Below are positions 25,560 to 37,279 of a stretch of DNA of 64,000 nt, one piece after another. The stretch covers positions 114,274-178,273 of the forward strand of contig MCFE01000084.1 in the NCBI GenBank assembly GCA_002104905.1, read 5' to 3'. Source of the DNA: Basidiobolus meristosporus CBS 931.73 (Eukaryota; Basidiobolomycota; Basidiobolomycetes; Basidiobolales; Basidiobolaceae). A program made the translations under genes and the position numbers. Positions within the stretch are counted from its first letter, which is position 1. Every line of letters starts with the position of its first letter. The notes beneath the pieces are model-generated. The model searched no databases. It was not told the DNA's origin and saw only the letters and a program-made list of their open reading frames with translations.

Positions 25560-26408
25560 CTAGTGCTTGGGATTCAGAGCATAGGCCGAGAGCCCAACCA
25601 CTACGGCGCCGCCAACAATATTGCCTAGCACAACTGGAATCAGGTTCTTCACAATGAAGTCTCCAACTGTGACACTGGCGCCATACATCATTCCGACTGG
25701 GATGTAGAACATATTTGCGACGGAGTGCTCAAAACCGCATACTGCAAAAGCAAATACTGGCCACCAAAAGCATATGAATTTTCCAGTTATGTCGCGCGCA
25801 GTAAGCCCCAGATACACCCCGAAACAGACGAAGGCATTCGCTGGAATGGCCTTTAAAAAGGCAACACCGAAAGAATATTCCACCTTATGTTCAGCATTAC
25901 TAATTATCCACGAATGCCAGGGATCCGCCTCAAATTGATGATCCAGGTAGGCAAACAGGTAGGTGGAGATCAGGACGCCAGCAAGGTTGCTGAAGAAAAT
26001 CAAAAACCAGTTCCATGCTAGGTCGACTAAAGTCGTTTTACGTTGAAGAATCCCTACAAACATGATCATGGCATTTCCGGTGAATAAGTCCCCACCGAAG
26101 ATGATGATGAACAATAGAGCGCTCGCGAAGCAGCCACTGAAAATTATCTTTTGCACCGAGGGAAATGCTTTGGTAAAGGCAGGATCCAGGCCACCACCAG
26201 CAGTATAGGCAAATGTCCCAATTATTGCTACAAAGAAGCCGGCCATAAACCCGTTCATACACTGGCTGTACCAGGTGCGTTCAGCTTTACGGATGGCAAT
26301 ATTCCCTATCTCCTGCTCAACTTCGGACGCGCTATTGTACATGCGGGAAAGTCCTTGAGCGGGTGCTGCAGCGACTACATGATCTTTATCGGAAAACGGA
26401 AGCGTCAT
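25560..26408 (-). CDS. Formate/nitrite transporter family channel
   Basis: An intronless 282-residue membrane protein of the FNT family, which moves formate, nitrite or related monovalent anions across the plasma membrane as a pentameric aquaporin-like channel. The family signatures are present: GGDLFTGNAM in the first re-entrant loop, NWFLIFFSNLAG, KAIPANAFVCFGVYL and GFEHSVANM, which contains the central pore His. NLIPVVLGNIVGG is the second conserved Asn/Gly segment. Six hydrophobic spans are visible and the length is normal. Substrate (formate, nitrite, acetate or lactate) cannot be told from sequence. It starts at the first ATG, about 50 bp downstream of a TATA box. Confidence 0.93.
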   Translation of the reverse strand: MTLPFSDKDHVVAAAPAQGLSRMYNSASEVEQEIGNIAIRKAERTWYSQCMNGFMAGFFVAIIGTFAYTAGGGLDPAFTKAFPSVQKIIFSGCFASALLFIIIFGGDLFTGNAMIMFVGILQRKTTLVDLAWNWFLIFFSNLAGVLISTYLFAYLDHQFEADPWHSWIISNAEHKVEYSFGVAFLKAIPANAFVCFGVYLGLTARDITGKFICFWWPVFAFAVCGFEHSVANMFYIPVGMMYGASVTVGDFIVKNLIPVVLGNIVGGAVVVGLSAYALNPKH

Positions 26409-26458
26409 TATACGAATGTTATGTTTTTAATCAATGGAAACGATGGCCTCCAATATCT

Positions 26459-26466
26459 TATTTATA
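26459..26466 (-). promoter_or_regulatory. TATA box of the FNT gene
   Basis: TATAAATA on the minus strand, about 50 bp upstream of the start codon at 26408. Confidence 0.5.
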
Positions 26467-27548
26467 GCAGCTAGCATGCATGGTACATTCGTATAGACTA
26501 TGTATAGAACCATTTAAGCTTCGCCATATTAACAGCTGATCAATGGCATTTCCGATTTTCCGAACAAGCGGTCTAGAGAGGTACACTTTTCTGGTTATGC
26601 ACGTGGTAACAAATCTAATATCTAGATACATATATGACTAACCATATTCTAACTTCTAGTAATATCATTTAGTTCTGGCCAATGTATATAACTATATGCA
26701 AACTATTATTCTTGAGGCAGCATCGCATCATACTTTCGACTTCATGATGGCTGATACTAGCATCTTGCTCCAACCACAATGCGCGCCAGGTTCACGCTTA
26801 CTGTAATAACTAGGACTTTAAAGGTCTAGGTTGGTGATAAGAATTTATCATATATTTAATTGAATGATGTCTCCAATGTATAATTCACAAGGACGTACAA
26901 TTATCGACATTAAGGCACATGCACTTGCCCAAGTATGTAAAAAGTGCCAACAGAGGTTAACTAAAAACGATGAGATCACGAGTGGCTTAGATTAAATACT
27001 AGTAAAGGATTGTAAAACCATGGTTCTTCCAATTTCATTAAGAACGTGATACTTCTGAGCACGAATGACAAATATAAACCTACAAGATATATCGAGCATT
27101 TAGCACAACCTTGGGAAATCGTCTATATTTAAACGCGACTTTTGATAATTTTGCCCAAGCCTTCAATTAAGTTGAAATCGGCCCTAAGGTTTATTCGGCT
27201 GAGTTTGGGATTTCCGGCTAAAACTTCCAAGTTCCCACCTTAGCCGAAGAGCCTTCTGCAATATCTCCCGAAAATCGAAAATCGAAAGTATGGCCACCTC
27301 ACGGAAAAATGGTATCGCAGATGACGATTGGCAGAATCGATCCAATGATAATTCTTAGCCAAGGTCTAAACATTCAAGGTAGACCAATGAACAGCCAATC
27401 TCGTGTTGCCACCAAAAGTAAACAAACGCTTGGTCTAAATATTACCGGTATAAAAGCGGATGGGGGAGTAGATGACTGGCAATTTTTCGACGTTGTTCTC
27501 CATAACACGAACGGCTTCGGATCCCACAATCTCTCTTAAATTGTAAAC
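26467..27548. promoter_or_regulatory. Divergent promoter region of the FNT and alpha-tubulin genes
   Basis: About 1.1 kb of AT-rich sequence between two divergent genes, with no coding feature seen. Two similar words, GGTCTAAACATTCAAGG and GGTCTAAATATTACCGG, occur near 27363 and 27432 and could be repeated control elements of the tubulin promoter. Confidence 0.4.
27449..27456 (+). promoter_or_regulatory. TATA box of the alpha-tubulin gene
   Basis: TATAAAAG, 100 bp before the ATG at 27549. Confidence 0.6.
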
Positions 27549-28889
27549 ATGCGCGAAGTTATCTCCGTCCACGTCGGTCAAGCCGGTATTCAGATTGGTA
27601 ATGCTTGCTGGGAACTTTATTGCCTTGAACACGGCATCCAGCCTGATGGTCAAATGACTGTCCCCAAGACTGATGACTCATTCTCTACCTTCTTCTCCGA
27701 AACTGGCTCTGGTAAGCATGTCCCCCGAACTGTGTTCGTAGATTTGGAGCCTACCGTAGTTGACGAAGTCCGTACTGGCACCTATCGTCAACTTTTCCAC
27801 CCTGAGCAATTGATCAGTGGAAAGGAAGATGCTGCCAACAATTATGCCCGTGGTCATTATACTATTGGTAAAGAATTGGTTGATCCAGTTCTCGAGAGAA
27901 TCCGCAAACTTGCCGACAACTGCAGTGGACTTCAAGGTTTCTTGGTCTTCCATTCCTTTGGTGGTGGAACCGGTTCCGGCTTTGGTGCCCTACTTTTGGA
28001 GCGTCTTTCCGCTGATTACGGTAAAAAATCCAAGTTGGAGTTCTCTGTATACCCCGCACCTCAGGTGTCAACCGCTGTTGTGGAGCCATACAACTCCATC
28101 TTGACCACCCACACCACCCTTGAACATACCGACTGTTCGTTCATGGTTGACAATGAGGCTATTTACGATATTTGTAAACGTAACCTCGATATCGAGCGTC
28201 CATCATACGCCAATCTCAACAGACTCATTGCTCAGGTGGTTTCTTCCATCACTGCCTCCCTTCGTTTCCAAGGGTCCCTAAATGTTGATTTGAATGAGTT
28301 CCAAACTAACTTGGTCCCATACCCAAGAATCCATTTCCCATTGGTGACCTACGCACCAATCATCTCTGCTGCTAAAGCTTATCACGAGCAGCTCTCTGTA
28401 AATGAAATCACTACCGCTTGTTTCGAGCCGAACAACCAAATGGTGAAGTGTGACCCTCGTCATGGAAAATACATGGCTTGCTGCATGTTGTATAGAGGTG
28501 ATGTGGTGCCCAAGGATGTTAACACCGCCATTTCCAACATCAAGACCAAGCGCACCATTCAGTTTGTCGATTGGTGTCCTACCGGCTTCAAGGTTGGCAT
28601 TAACAACCAAAAGCCTGCTGTTGTTCCTGGAGGGGACCTGGCTGATGTCCAACGCGCAGTCTGTATGCTCAGCAATACTACCGCCATCTCTGAAGCCTGG
28701 GCCCGTCTCGATCACAAATTCGACCTCATGTATGCTAAACGTGCATTCGTTCACTGGTATGTGGGTGAAGGTATGGAGGAAGGCGAGTTCTCCGAGGCTC
28801 GTGAAGACCTGGCTGCCCTGGAAAAGGATTATGAAGAAGTTGGCATGGACTCCCTTGAGGGTGATGAGGAAGAATACGAGGAGTATTAA
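27549..28889 (+). CDS. Alpha-tubulin
   Basis: An intronless 446-residue frame, colinear with alpha-tubulins. It forms the alpha/beta heterodimer of microtubules. [20 protein letters not shown] is the standard start (the MREC/MREI autoregulatory motif is MREV here). GGGTGSGFG binds the phosphates of the non-exchangeable GTP, and the protein ends EEYEEY, with a C-terminal Tyr that could be removed and re-added. Lys40 is present, but the loop after it lacks about four residues compared with the animal protein. The absence of introns contrasts with most neighbours. Codon use looks selected (many C-ending codons), as expected of a strongly expressed gene. Confidence 0.98.
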   Translation: MREVISVHVGQAGIQIGNACWELYCLEHGIQPDGQMTVPKTDDSFSTFFSETGSGKHVPRTVFVDLEPTVVDEVRTGTYRQLFHPEQLISGKEDAANNYARGHYTIGKELVDPVLERIRKLADNCSGLQGFLVFHSFGGGTGSGFGALLLERLSADYGKKSKLEFSVYPAPQVSTAVVEPYNSILTTHTTLEHTDCSFMVDNEAIYDICKRNLDIERPSYANLNRLIAQVVSSITASLRFQGSLNVDLNEFQTNLVPYPRIHFPLVTYAPIISAAKAYHEQLSVNEITTACFEPNNQMVKCDPRHGKYMACCMLYRGDVVPKDVNTAISNIKTKRTIQFVDWCPTGFKVGINNQKPAVVPGGDLADVQRAVCMLSNTTAISEAWARLDHKFDLMYAKRAFVHWYVGEGMEEGEFSEAREDLAALEKDYEEVGMDSLEGDEEEYEEY

Positions 28890-28926
28890 CTTCGGATGTA
28901 CAGTGCTATTGAACATATTTTGACGA

Positions 28927-28932
28927 AATAAA
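28927..28932 (+). terminator. Poly(A) signal of the alpha-tubulin gene
   Basis: AATAAA about 38 bp after the stop codon. Confidence 0.5.
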
Positions 28933-30635
28933 ATGCGTGTACAAAGCGGAAATGCCGCAATAATAGATGGATCAATGGACATGCCTGCAGGTCACGGGTA
29001 AAACATCAATCTTTCTACCGCAAGTGACTTCGTGCTGTTTCATACCGTGAAATCGATCATCGAATAAAACGCCACCACTCCCATCTTGCCTGCATCGATC
29101 AAAACGGGACATGATACGTTCCCATTTTTGTTGAAAATGGCTGAGAGTAGCATTAGATTCATCAGTCCAGAACGGGAAGCAATCTGACCACCAATGCCAT
29201 CCTAGAAAGCCCTGTTTGAAATAATCAAGGTTTATTTGAAAACCACCTGACTGCACCAGTGGCATAAAGCTAGCAGATTAGCCCTCTGGGAAGTGGGCCT
29301 AACCGATATTAGATGAGATGGAGTTGCTGAAGAGCAGTCGCCAGATCTGGATTATTTTCTTACTAATCGGGGCCGCCGTTCCCGCAATTTTGAGAAGCAG
29401 ACTGCTTTTTGACGATTTAAATGAGACGCCTTTGGAGCCTCTCAAGCCATGGATCCTGCCATCGAGTCACGCCACCCAAGCTGTGGGGATGGGGCTACTC
29501 CCACGACCAATCAGGCATTTCTATGACTTGCACATTCAAAGTTCTACTTGTAACCCATTCGTCTAGCACTTCATACGCATGTATCCAGAGGTATCTGAAG
29601 TTTATGGACGGGCTTCTACATCATGAAAAGGCCGTCATCAAGAGGAAATGGGCAGTATGAATGCTGGTCTAAGCGACTCGCCCCGCTATCGCTTGGCTTT
29701 TTGACAGCATCTGGGATGGGATTTGTGCGGCCTTGCAGCCCTGGGCATTCGGGGTTTTGCCAGGGTTACAGTCGAGTGATGGTAACGAGGCATTATGTAT
29801 GTCATCTCAGGGACGCTAGGTTTTGATTTCTCTCCATCTCCAGACCCTGATGAGGTAAACAGCATCCAACTGCATTTGAACAACCCAATGGTGTCAAGAG
29901 GAGATTTAGTCCGTATTGGCCAGAATACAATCATGAAGTGTTGGAGCAATTGAGTGGCATTAAGACTGTGTTCTTGATTCTTGGAAAAAAAGGAAGTCCG
30001 TGTCTAGGAGTGGAAACTAATAAAGGCAATATCGGGTACAAAATGAGTTTTTTTCCTAATGAAATGGATTTGTAAAGGTCACAGAAGACTTTGATCGCCC
30101 ATTTATTGGTCGACAAATATAAGTGAGGGGCCCGGAGTAGAAAAGAAATCCTTGTCACGGTGAATATGCATGCTCGCATGGGAAGGCACCTGCGTGGACG
30201 TTAACTCCATCATTACACAAACTCTAATGAGGTTTCAATATATTTGCCGCTTAGGCCCTCTTATTGGCCTGCGTTCGCATCCATTGTAATGGTTGAAAAA
30301 AACCCACCCGCATTTGGAAATTTGAGTCGTTTGGATGCGGCCCTATAGTATTACTTCTGTTGCTTCTGTGAAGACGTTTTGAATAGATTCATTGTATCTG
30401 ATTGGAAATGGAAATGGCCTTCCATGTTAATACCGATTGGATCTAATCAATTGGTGGAGAATATTCACATCAGTATCTCGATCGCAATATAAAGCGTGAC
30501 TTGCTCTTACAATCTTTATCCTCTGTATTTTTGCTCATATGAGCCTTTAGATTGATAACTAGAAACATCTCCACCCCGTCTACTTGACTATCGACCCCCC
30601 CCCCCCACGAACTTCACTATAACAATCTCAGTATT
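28933..30635. other. Intergenic region, probably decayed sequence
   Basis: No gene was recognised. Plus-strand frames at 29318-29826 are short and unassigned. The last 150 bp contain the promoter of the bZIP gene, including a run of 12 C (30595-30606) in the presumed leader. Confidence 0.4.
30488..30494 (+). promoter_or_regulatory. TATA box candidate of the bZIP gene
   Basis: TATAAAG, about 140 bp before the ATG at 30636. Confidence 0.45.
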
Positions 30636-31250
30636 ATGCCTACTTTCTCGAAAACTGCCTCGCTCTCTTCGGAGATGCCTCGTCAAGTCTCCCCGGATTA
30701 CCTGGGGATTCGAAGAGTTGCCTCTAGAAAACGAAAGACCATGAATAGCAGCGTTAATGGCTCTTCGTACGATCAAGAATTGTCACCATTGTCATCCTTC
30801 TCTTCTGAAGCCGAGTCTGACCGTTTACACTTTGCCCATGCTGCCGAACAGCTTGTTGCTGCTGCCTCGCTAGTTGCGTCTCTATCGTTTAGTACCAGCA
30901 CTTCCGCCAGTAGTAACAGTAGTAATGAGGTGTCCAACATGAACGATGCCAGTGTCTCCCCCTCTACTAGTGCGCCTTCTTCACCAACTGAAAGTAGCCT
31001 CGGTCGCTGCACTCCTGGCTCGTTGAAAAGCCTCACAATTGAAGAAAGAAGACAGCGTAGACTGATTCGCAACAGAGAGGCTGCAAAGGAGTGCCGCAAA
31101 AAGAAGAAGCTGTACGTCTCGGAGTTAGAAGAGAAGGTACAAAGGCTTGATGAGGAAAATTGTCAGCTTCGGCAGGAAATCCAAGAACTTCAAGCGAAAA
31201 TTACTCTTAGTATCTTGCACAAAGAGAAAGGGAGCACTCATCAAGCCTAG
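30636..31250 (+). CDS. CREB/ATF-type bZIP transcription factor
   Basis: An intronless 204-residue nuclear protein. Residues ~137-160 are a basic region with the ATF/CREB signature (RRLIRNREAAKECRKKKK: Asn, two Ala, Cys and Arg in the DNA-contact positions). The leucine zipper follows, with Leu at 164, 171, 178 and 185. The first 130 residues are Ser-rich and probably an activation or regulatory region. A basic RRVASRKRKT segment near residue 26 may be a nuclear signal and kinase target. The expected site is a CRE (TGACGTCA or the half-site). The short zipper ends 20 residues before the C-terminus. Target genes cannot be told from this window. Confidence 0.93.
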   Translation: MPTFSKTASLSSEMPRQVSPDYLGIRRVASRKRKTMNSSVNGSSYDQELSPLSSFSSEAESDRLHFAHAAEQLVAAASLVASLSFSTSTSASSNSSNEVSNMNDASVSPSTSAPSSPTESSLGRCTPGSLKSLTIEERRQRRLIRNREAAKECRKKKKLYVSELEEKVQRLDEENCQLRQEIQELQAKITLSILHKEKGSTHQA

Positions 31251-33511
31251 AGCCTTGATATTCCGCATTGCTGTGGCAGATACATTCTTTTTGAAAACTG
31301 GATTTTCATTAGCACATTCTGGGTAGATTGGGAGTGACCTAGAGTATCACTGTACATTTTCATCTTGTTCCGAGCAAATATTATTTCCACCTCATTTCCC
31401 ACTTCCCCACAAATCTTCCAATATGTCTATTATTGTTCTGAATCATTTTGCTACTCGACTTCTCCGATATTTAATTATTCTTGTTTGCTAGAGCAAGCCA
31501 CAATTTTATACTAGAATGTACAACATATCGTAGTTGATTATTTAAGCTGATATTAAACTAACATCCAATCGATCAACCTTTGATACTTGGTTGCAGGATA
31601 AATCCTTGTTTTATGACACATTTGTTTCTGCACAATGACAGTACTACATAGGGCAGGTGGGGTGTAATAGTGGTGCTATAGCCCAAGAACTCCGAACACA
31701 TGACGGATGTAGCATTATTGTGGTAATACGATGTTACTAACTAAATATCCGAACGAACCAATATACCCGTTTTTAAGGTTACTTTGGTTAAAATCTCCGC
31801 GAACCACTTCCATTTCAATGAGAACCGACGTAAATCCTCTCACTTGAGGGAACATCGGGAATCCCATCAAGCTACCCATCCTCATAACCATAAAGATCAA
31901 AATTTTCCGGCCTTCACATACGCAAAATTCAGCTACCTCGGACTTGCGGATTGAAAATCCAGATTCGTTCGCCGCACAACGAGGTACCTGTTGACCCCAT
32001 CGCTAGATCTTTCGGCACAACGAGGGCATCCATGGGAAAGCTTGTCCTGTATCTCTTCCATCCTTCACCAATTAAGTCGCCTACCGAGGGTGGACGATAT
32101 TGTTGAATGCCATTCGACCTCATTAGTGTCGATATTTCAGTGGAGAAAACATTGCCAATCGATTGAAACAGCATGTAGCCTATCTCAAATACGGCTGTTA
32201 TGCTGTGGTGTCGATTTGCAGCATTCCTGATAGCTGGGATAATACGGCTCCAATAAGATCTGTAGGGGATGGAAATCGAAGCTTGGGGTGCTCCTGTAAA
32301 AGTACGCAAAACGTTGTCAGAATGCAACCAACTGCCTCCAATGATGCAATCCCCTCGTGTCCATAAAAGTCCCACGTATCACATTTGCCTTACCATCTCT
32401 GACCACCTGCGTGTTGAGTAGGTTTCAGTAACTAGAACCACTGATCCTTGTCTACATCCAGGTTGATAAGGGATGGCCAGACCGAAACTGGGGCGAGCTT
32501 GACTTCCCTGGTGGCACTAAAGCGTAGTCATGAAAGTACTCGGTAGACACAAAATAATGAGTGGCACTATCTTGAGAATATGAGCGAGGTGACTGAATGG
32601 TGGAGCGGACTGTTGGCGCAGGGGCGGACTATCTGGATAAACATTGGAAACAATTTTCACCATCCAACCCTGTATACAACAACTCTTCGTGCAACCACTG
32701 GTGTTTGTGCATTTAACCTACTTAGAAATGGGGATCCTTACAGCTATCCCGAGATACATGTATATGTATCCCAAAAATAGCAAGGCGATAAAGACTTCGC
32801 TATCCCTACTGATTCGGTACCTATTTTTACTGCTTGCTTTCAATGTCCCAACCTGTTTCCAAGTTCATTACATTTCATGACTGATCTTTTAACATGCATG
32901 CAAGGCAAAATGGCAATGTTACACATGACGAGACTCGATCATATAAAGAATGTGCGCCTCGATTAGGCTAGAGACAGCAGAGAGCCTAGAAAATCAGAGA
33001 CCATGAAAGGTCAGGTTTCACGGCCATTAGTCGCACGAGTGTGCTATATCTAATAGCATTGAAACTTTTCATGCCATCGAGCGCCGTGGCTATAAGAACG
33101 TTTCTGAAGAGGATTCCGCCACCGATGTTGTCTGTCTACAATGCCCCTGGTCAAAGAGAACCAATGATTAGGGCCCTCGCTAAATGAGTCCTGGAAAAAT
33201 TTCCTCAGATCACAGCCTAGTGCAACAAACATTGTTCACACCTATGATCCCTGTGTGGACCGAATGTTACTCAAATCATCAGTTGTCGAATAAAAGATTC
33301 GTAGATGACTAGACACTCATACACACTCCCTAGTTACACTGAGAAAAGTTCGTTGTAAACCTTATAGCTTCATATCACTACCATCATTCTCGTTTCACAC
33401 CGTTACGCTATACCTTATCTCGGAGACTTTACGGGCGGGTGTAGGAGCAGATCCTGGTTTTGTATATAATCACTGACTCTGCGCTGAATCCTGACCATTT
33501 CTCAGAACCTA
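31251..33511. other. 2.3-kb intergenic region
   Basis: No supported gene. The longest frame (31929-32375, minus, 148 codons) has no recognised motif and weak protein character. The last 50 bp carry the TATA box of the receptor gene. Confidence 0.4.
33463..33469 (+). promoter_or_regulatory. TATA box of the receptor gene
   Basis: TATATAA, 49 bp before the ATG at 33512. Confidence 0.5.
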
Positions 33512-35150
33512 ATGTCGTCCTACGGTTGGGGAACCGGCCCTACTGGAACTGATGTGCCCAATCTAAGTATTTCCGACCCGACCTTTACTCAAGTCAATGT
33601 TATAGTTAATAGTGAGTGCCAAGCGAGATTCATGAGCATATTCGACACCTTGTATTTATTTCTAAAAACTCTTTCGTCTAGCAACCTTAAACATACTTTC
33701 AATTGTTGGAGGTCTGCTCGTTGTTTTCATCACAGCTGGGCTATGGCTCTACGACCGTCGTTTGATGGATAGAGTCAGTCTGCGGCTGAATGCCTTTATT
33801 TCACTGGTGGACGTGATAAGGTCGGCTATAGTGCTAGCGTACACATTCATGTCGAGCGACAGTAAGTTCCGAGTTGATGCACATACACTCTATCCCACAG
33901 ATTACTAACCGCTCCGACGAGCAGCGCCAGCACCCGTTTGCACCGCCAGTGCGTGGCTCATCATCTTCACGGCTGACCTATATCTATTCTTGTCAGCCGC
34001 TGTTGCATTCAATCTTCAGTGGGTCGTGCTGCAAGAAAGAGTGTTTTTACCCTGGATGGAGCACTACTTGTACTATGGCGGATCGTTTTTGCTCGCCCTC
34101 ATATTTACGTGTGTCCCTTTGATCGCTGGGAAATTCGGATGGGACCACGCGCAGTCGATGTGCTGGTATCGTGACAGCTGGACAACATCCTCGATAATCT
34201 GGGAATGGGTAAGTCTCCACGGCACCTGCCAATGATTGCTCAGCTCCATAACTCTCTTTTTCAGACCACCTATCTGGGCCCTGCGGTTATAGTCATCGTG
34301 TACTGTAATGTTGTCGTTGGATTGGTGATCAGGAAAATTGTGACCACCAACCGAGCTCTCCGCAAACATATTGGTTCGAATCAATCCGGAAAAATTACCT
34401 CCATTCAGCGGAGCACCCAACGAGCCATCAATCGGGTGCTAGCACGGATTGTGCTGTACCCGTTTATTCCGTTCATCACCCAAACCCCATTCATCGCAAG
34501 TAAGTCTTGACTCCCGCACTTTACCACACTTGGATCCAACCATCGTGGCTATGACTAATTGGTTAAATCGTTAGGTGAGGCGTACATGCATACTTGGGGT
34601 CAGATCAATCTGTGGTTATCTCTGTTAGGAAACATCGGTAAGTCTGCGTAACAGGGTTTGGTCCATTCAGTCGCTTACAGTATCCTCCCCACTAGCTACC
34701 GACAGCCCTGGAATACTGAACTTCATTGCTTTTGCTGTTGACCCTTCATTCAGCAGTGCATTGTCTCGAGTCCGTCGGGAGCTGATTGACAAGTACGCAC
34801 AACCTGCCAGCTACCAGATGACGAGCTTGCCTTTAGGTACCTCTGGGCAGCCATTGGAATCCGCAACATCCCAGTCGGGATTCATGTATTGGTTTGTGAA
34901 CAAGATTCTGTACCGACCACGCAAGCCAGCCTCCTCGCAAACCATCTCCCACACAGCCCCCTCGTCCCTTTCTCGCCAGAGCTGGCATGTTCTTGTCGAT
35001 AAGGACGACCATTCCCCAAATTCACGAGAGTCGGTTGCCCCAACAGGCAAAAAAGCCCCGCACTCGCCATTTATCTCCGGCAGTCAATCTCTCTCTGAGG
35101 ACGAGCATCTGGGCCCCTCAGCAGCTAGACGATACATTCAAAATTTGTAA
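33512..35150 (+). CDS. Seven-helix G-protein-coupled receptor, Git3/cAMP-receptor-like
   Basis: Six exons: 33512-33611, 33682-33861, 33922-34208, 34265-34499, 34575-34637 and 34696-35150. They total 1320 nt (439 residues), with all junctions in frame and GTGAGT/GTAAGT donors. The introns are 56-75 nt; the second has a TACTAAC branch site. A short outside N-terminus is followed by seven hydrophobic spans, for example ILSIVGGLLVVFITAGLWLY, LIIFTADLYLFLSAAVAF and VIVIVYCNVVVGLVI. LYDRRLMDRVSLRL after helix 1 is typical of fungal CAR/Git3-like receptors. The Ser-rich tail of ~120 residues is probably a phosphorylation region. The ligand is unknown; relatives sense carbon sources or cAMP-like signals. 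Exon 3 has a tandem GAGCAG acceptor that adds or drops one residue. No long frame exists without splicing. Confidence 0.85.
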
Positions 35151-35704
35151 CCATCCCAATATATCCGATCTAATGCAGTTGAACACCATTAATGTTCATC
35201 ATTATAGAAATCAATCGTAATCATTAAACACTCCCTCCCATCCAACCGAATTGGCTGTGTGATTTGTTCCCACTATGAAGTGGCGTATAATTGACACTTC
35301 CCCGAACTCTGCATAAATGATGAACATACCCTTACTCTTGGCCAACCTGCTGGAACTTGGTCTTGTATGGTATGGTCTTATGGATGCTGAAAGAATATCA
35401 AAGACCCGACACATTCCTGTCATCGATTTTACGAGGTTCTTCCAAGGTATAGACACCATACTCACTGAACCTGCTCGAGAAATGCCTCAAGTCGCTTCCA
35501 CACCCTTCCTCTACTAGCAGCAGAATGCGCTTATTTAGATCGCTATGGTGCTTAAGGCTCTGGATGATTACGTGCCTGCAGTGAACTGCTTTATTAATTG
35601 TCCTGTGGATGCGAGTTGGTGTGATAAACGTAAATAACTCTAGGAATTAATGATGCTATGACAAAATGGTCGATCCGGAAGATAGGATGGCCGGTAATAT
35701 GGCT
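35151..35704. other. Convergent intergenic region
   Basis: Lies between the receptor and amidase 3' ends. Nothing was recognised. Confidence 0.5.
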
Positions 35705-37279
35705 TTACAAAAGTTGGGGAGGTCTACGGGCCTTGGTGGCCTGTTCGAAAGCATAAGCATACTTGATCAGTTTGGGCTCATCGTACGCGCGAGCATAGAA
35801 GCTCATGCCAAATGGAACTCCGTCCTGGTCAATACCAACGGGGATACTGATTTGTGGGTAACCGGCCATGGCAAGTGGCTGAGGTGGGAAGAAGCCCCAG
35901 TCAACGGGAACGAACATGGCATCCAAGTTGTACTGTTTGAAAACAGTATCGATTCCCTTGGGACCAGACAATTCGCGGTTGAGTCTCAAGGTTTCCTTGT
36001 AGAAAGGATCATTGAGGTCGGTGGTGTTCTGCGCAATTTCAAATACCTCTTGCTTAAAGTAGGGCATCTCCTCAGCAGCATGGTCCTTGTTGAATTGAAT
36101 TAAATCGGCTAGATCCTTCATGGGGCATTGCTCTTTTAGGTTAGAGAGATACGCCTTGACATCCTGCTTGAATTCGTAGTTCAGCAGGGTAAACTCCAGT
36201 CCACCTAGTCCGTAGGAGGGATCATTGATTTGGTCGGCGGTAGGAATGTCAGCAGGGTCAACGATCGTTGCCCCTAGAGACCTCAACTTCTCTATGGCTT
36301 GCTCAGCAACGGCCTTCTCTTCGGGGTGGGTGAATTTCTCCCAATACAAGTGACGTGGGATGCCAATGCGAGCGCCGCGTAGGCCATCCTTTTTCAGGTA
36401 TCTCGTGTATTTAATGGATTTGTTGGGATTGGGGGGCATGTTGGTCAAGGGGTCACGTGGGTCCTTTCCAGCCAAGGCCTCAAGCATGATGGCAGCGTCG
36501 GTAACCGACTTCGCCATTGGCCCGGGAGTATCCTGGGAATGAGAAATGGGGATGACCAAATCGCGAGAAATCAAGCCAACAGTGGGGCGAATGCCAACCA
36601 GTCCATGAATAGCAGCGGGGGCAATGATTGAGCAGTCGGTATCAGTACCGATCGAGGCAGTGACAAAGTTCAGCGCGACAGCGACAGCAGGTCCACCACT
36701 GGATCCTGAGGGTGAGCGGGTGATGTTGTAAGCGTTGTGGGTTTGTCCACAGCGACCACTCCAACCATCGGGATCCTTGTATTCTGCGCCTGAGCCATCG
36801 GTAGTGCGCAAGTTGGCCCATTCTGACATGCAGGCTTTACCAAAAATCAATGCTCCAGCCTTACGGAGTTTGGAAGCAATAGTGGAGTCTCTGGTAGGCT
36901 TGCACTCTTCACTGTACAGTGCCAAAGAGCCAGCGGTGTTGTGCATCTGGTCACCAGTGGCGATGTTATCTTTCAGCAGAATGGGGATGCCGTGAAGAAG
37001 CCCGTGTTCTCTACCAGCTTTACGTTCAGCATCGGCCTTATCGGCGAGTTTGAAGATATCAGGATTCATCTCTGAAATGGAGTTGTAGTTGTGGTCATGC
37101 TCGTGGATACGATCAACATACCACTGAACTAACTGACGAGAGGTGAGGGTCCCACGGCTGAAAGCGGTTTGAATGTCAAGAATAGATGCTTCCTCAAATT
37201 GGAACGTATCGTTTTGACCGGCAGCTAGTACCGACAAACACAATGTGCTAACCAACGTGAGTGCTTTGAAAGTGCGCAT
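35705..37279 (-). CDS. Secreted amidase-signature hydrolase
   Basis: A 524-residue intronless enzyme that should hydrolyse an amide to acid and amine. It starts with a cleavable signal peptide (MRTFKALTLVSTLCLSVLAA), so it probably acts outside the cell or in the secretory path. The Ser-cisSer-Lys triad is visible: Lys103 in PILLKDNIA, cis-Ser193 in GSSGGP, and nucleophile Ser217 in GTDTDCSI. The residue before the nucleophile is Cys where the family usually has Gly, and the usual Ser after GSSGG is Pro. The length is normal. The substrate is unknown; fungal members act on acetamide-type, formamide-type or fatty amides. The promoter has a TTAAAAGG element near 37350. Confidence 0.92.
   Translation of the reverse strand: MRTFKALTLVSTLCLSVLAAGQNDTFQFEEASILDIQTAFSRGTLTSRQLVQWYVDRIHEHDHNYNSISEMNPDIFKLADKADAERKAGREHGLLHGIPILLKDNIATGDQMHNTAGSLALYSEECKPTRDSTIASKLRKAGALIFGKACMSEWANLRTTDGSGAEYKDPDGWSGRCGQTHNAYNITRSPSGSSGGPAVAVALNFVTASIGTDTDCSIIAPAAIHGLVGIRPTVGLISRDLVIPISHSQDTPGPMAKSVTDAAIMLEALAGKDPRDPLTNMPPNPNKSIKYTRYLKKDGLRGARIGIPRHLYWEKFTHPEEKAVAEQAIEKLRSLGATIVDPADIPTADQINDPSYGLGGLEFTLLNYEFKQDVKAYLSNLKEQCPMKDLADLIQFNKDHAAEEMPYFKQEVFEIAQNTTDLNDPFYKETLRLNRELSGPKGIDTVFKQYNLDAMFVPVDWGFFPPQPLAMAGYPQISIPVGIDQDGVPFGMSFYARAYDEPKLIKYAYAFEQATKARRPPQLL

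Noticed and set aside
28278-28982. 234-codon open frame antisense to alpha-tubulin
   Set aside because: It is a shadow of the strongly biased tubulin codons; it has no recognisable domain.
31929-32375. 148-codon minus-strand open frame as a gene
   Set aside because: No motif, no splice logic and ordinary intergenic base use; likely chance.
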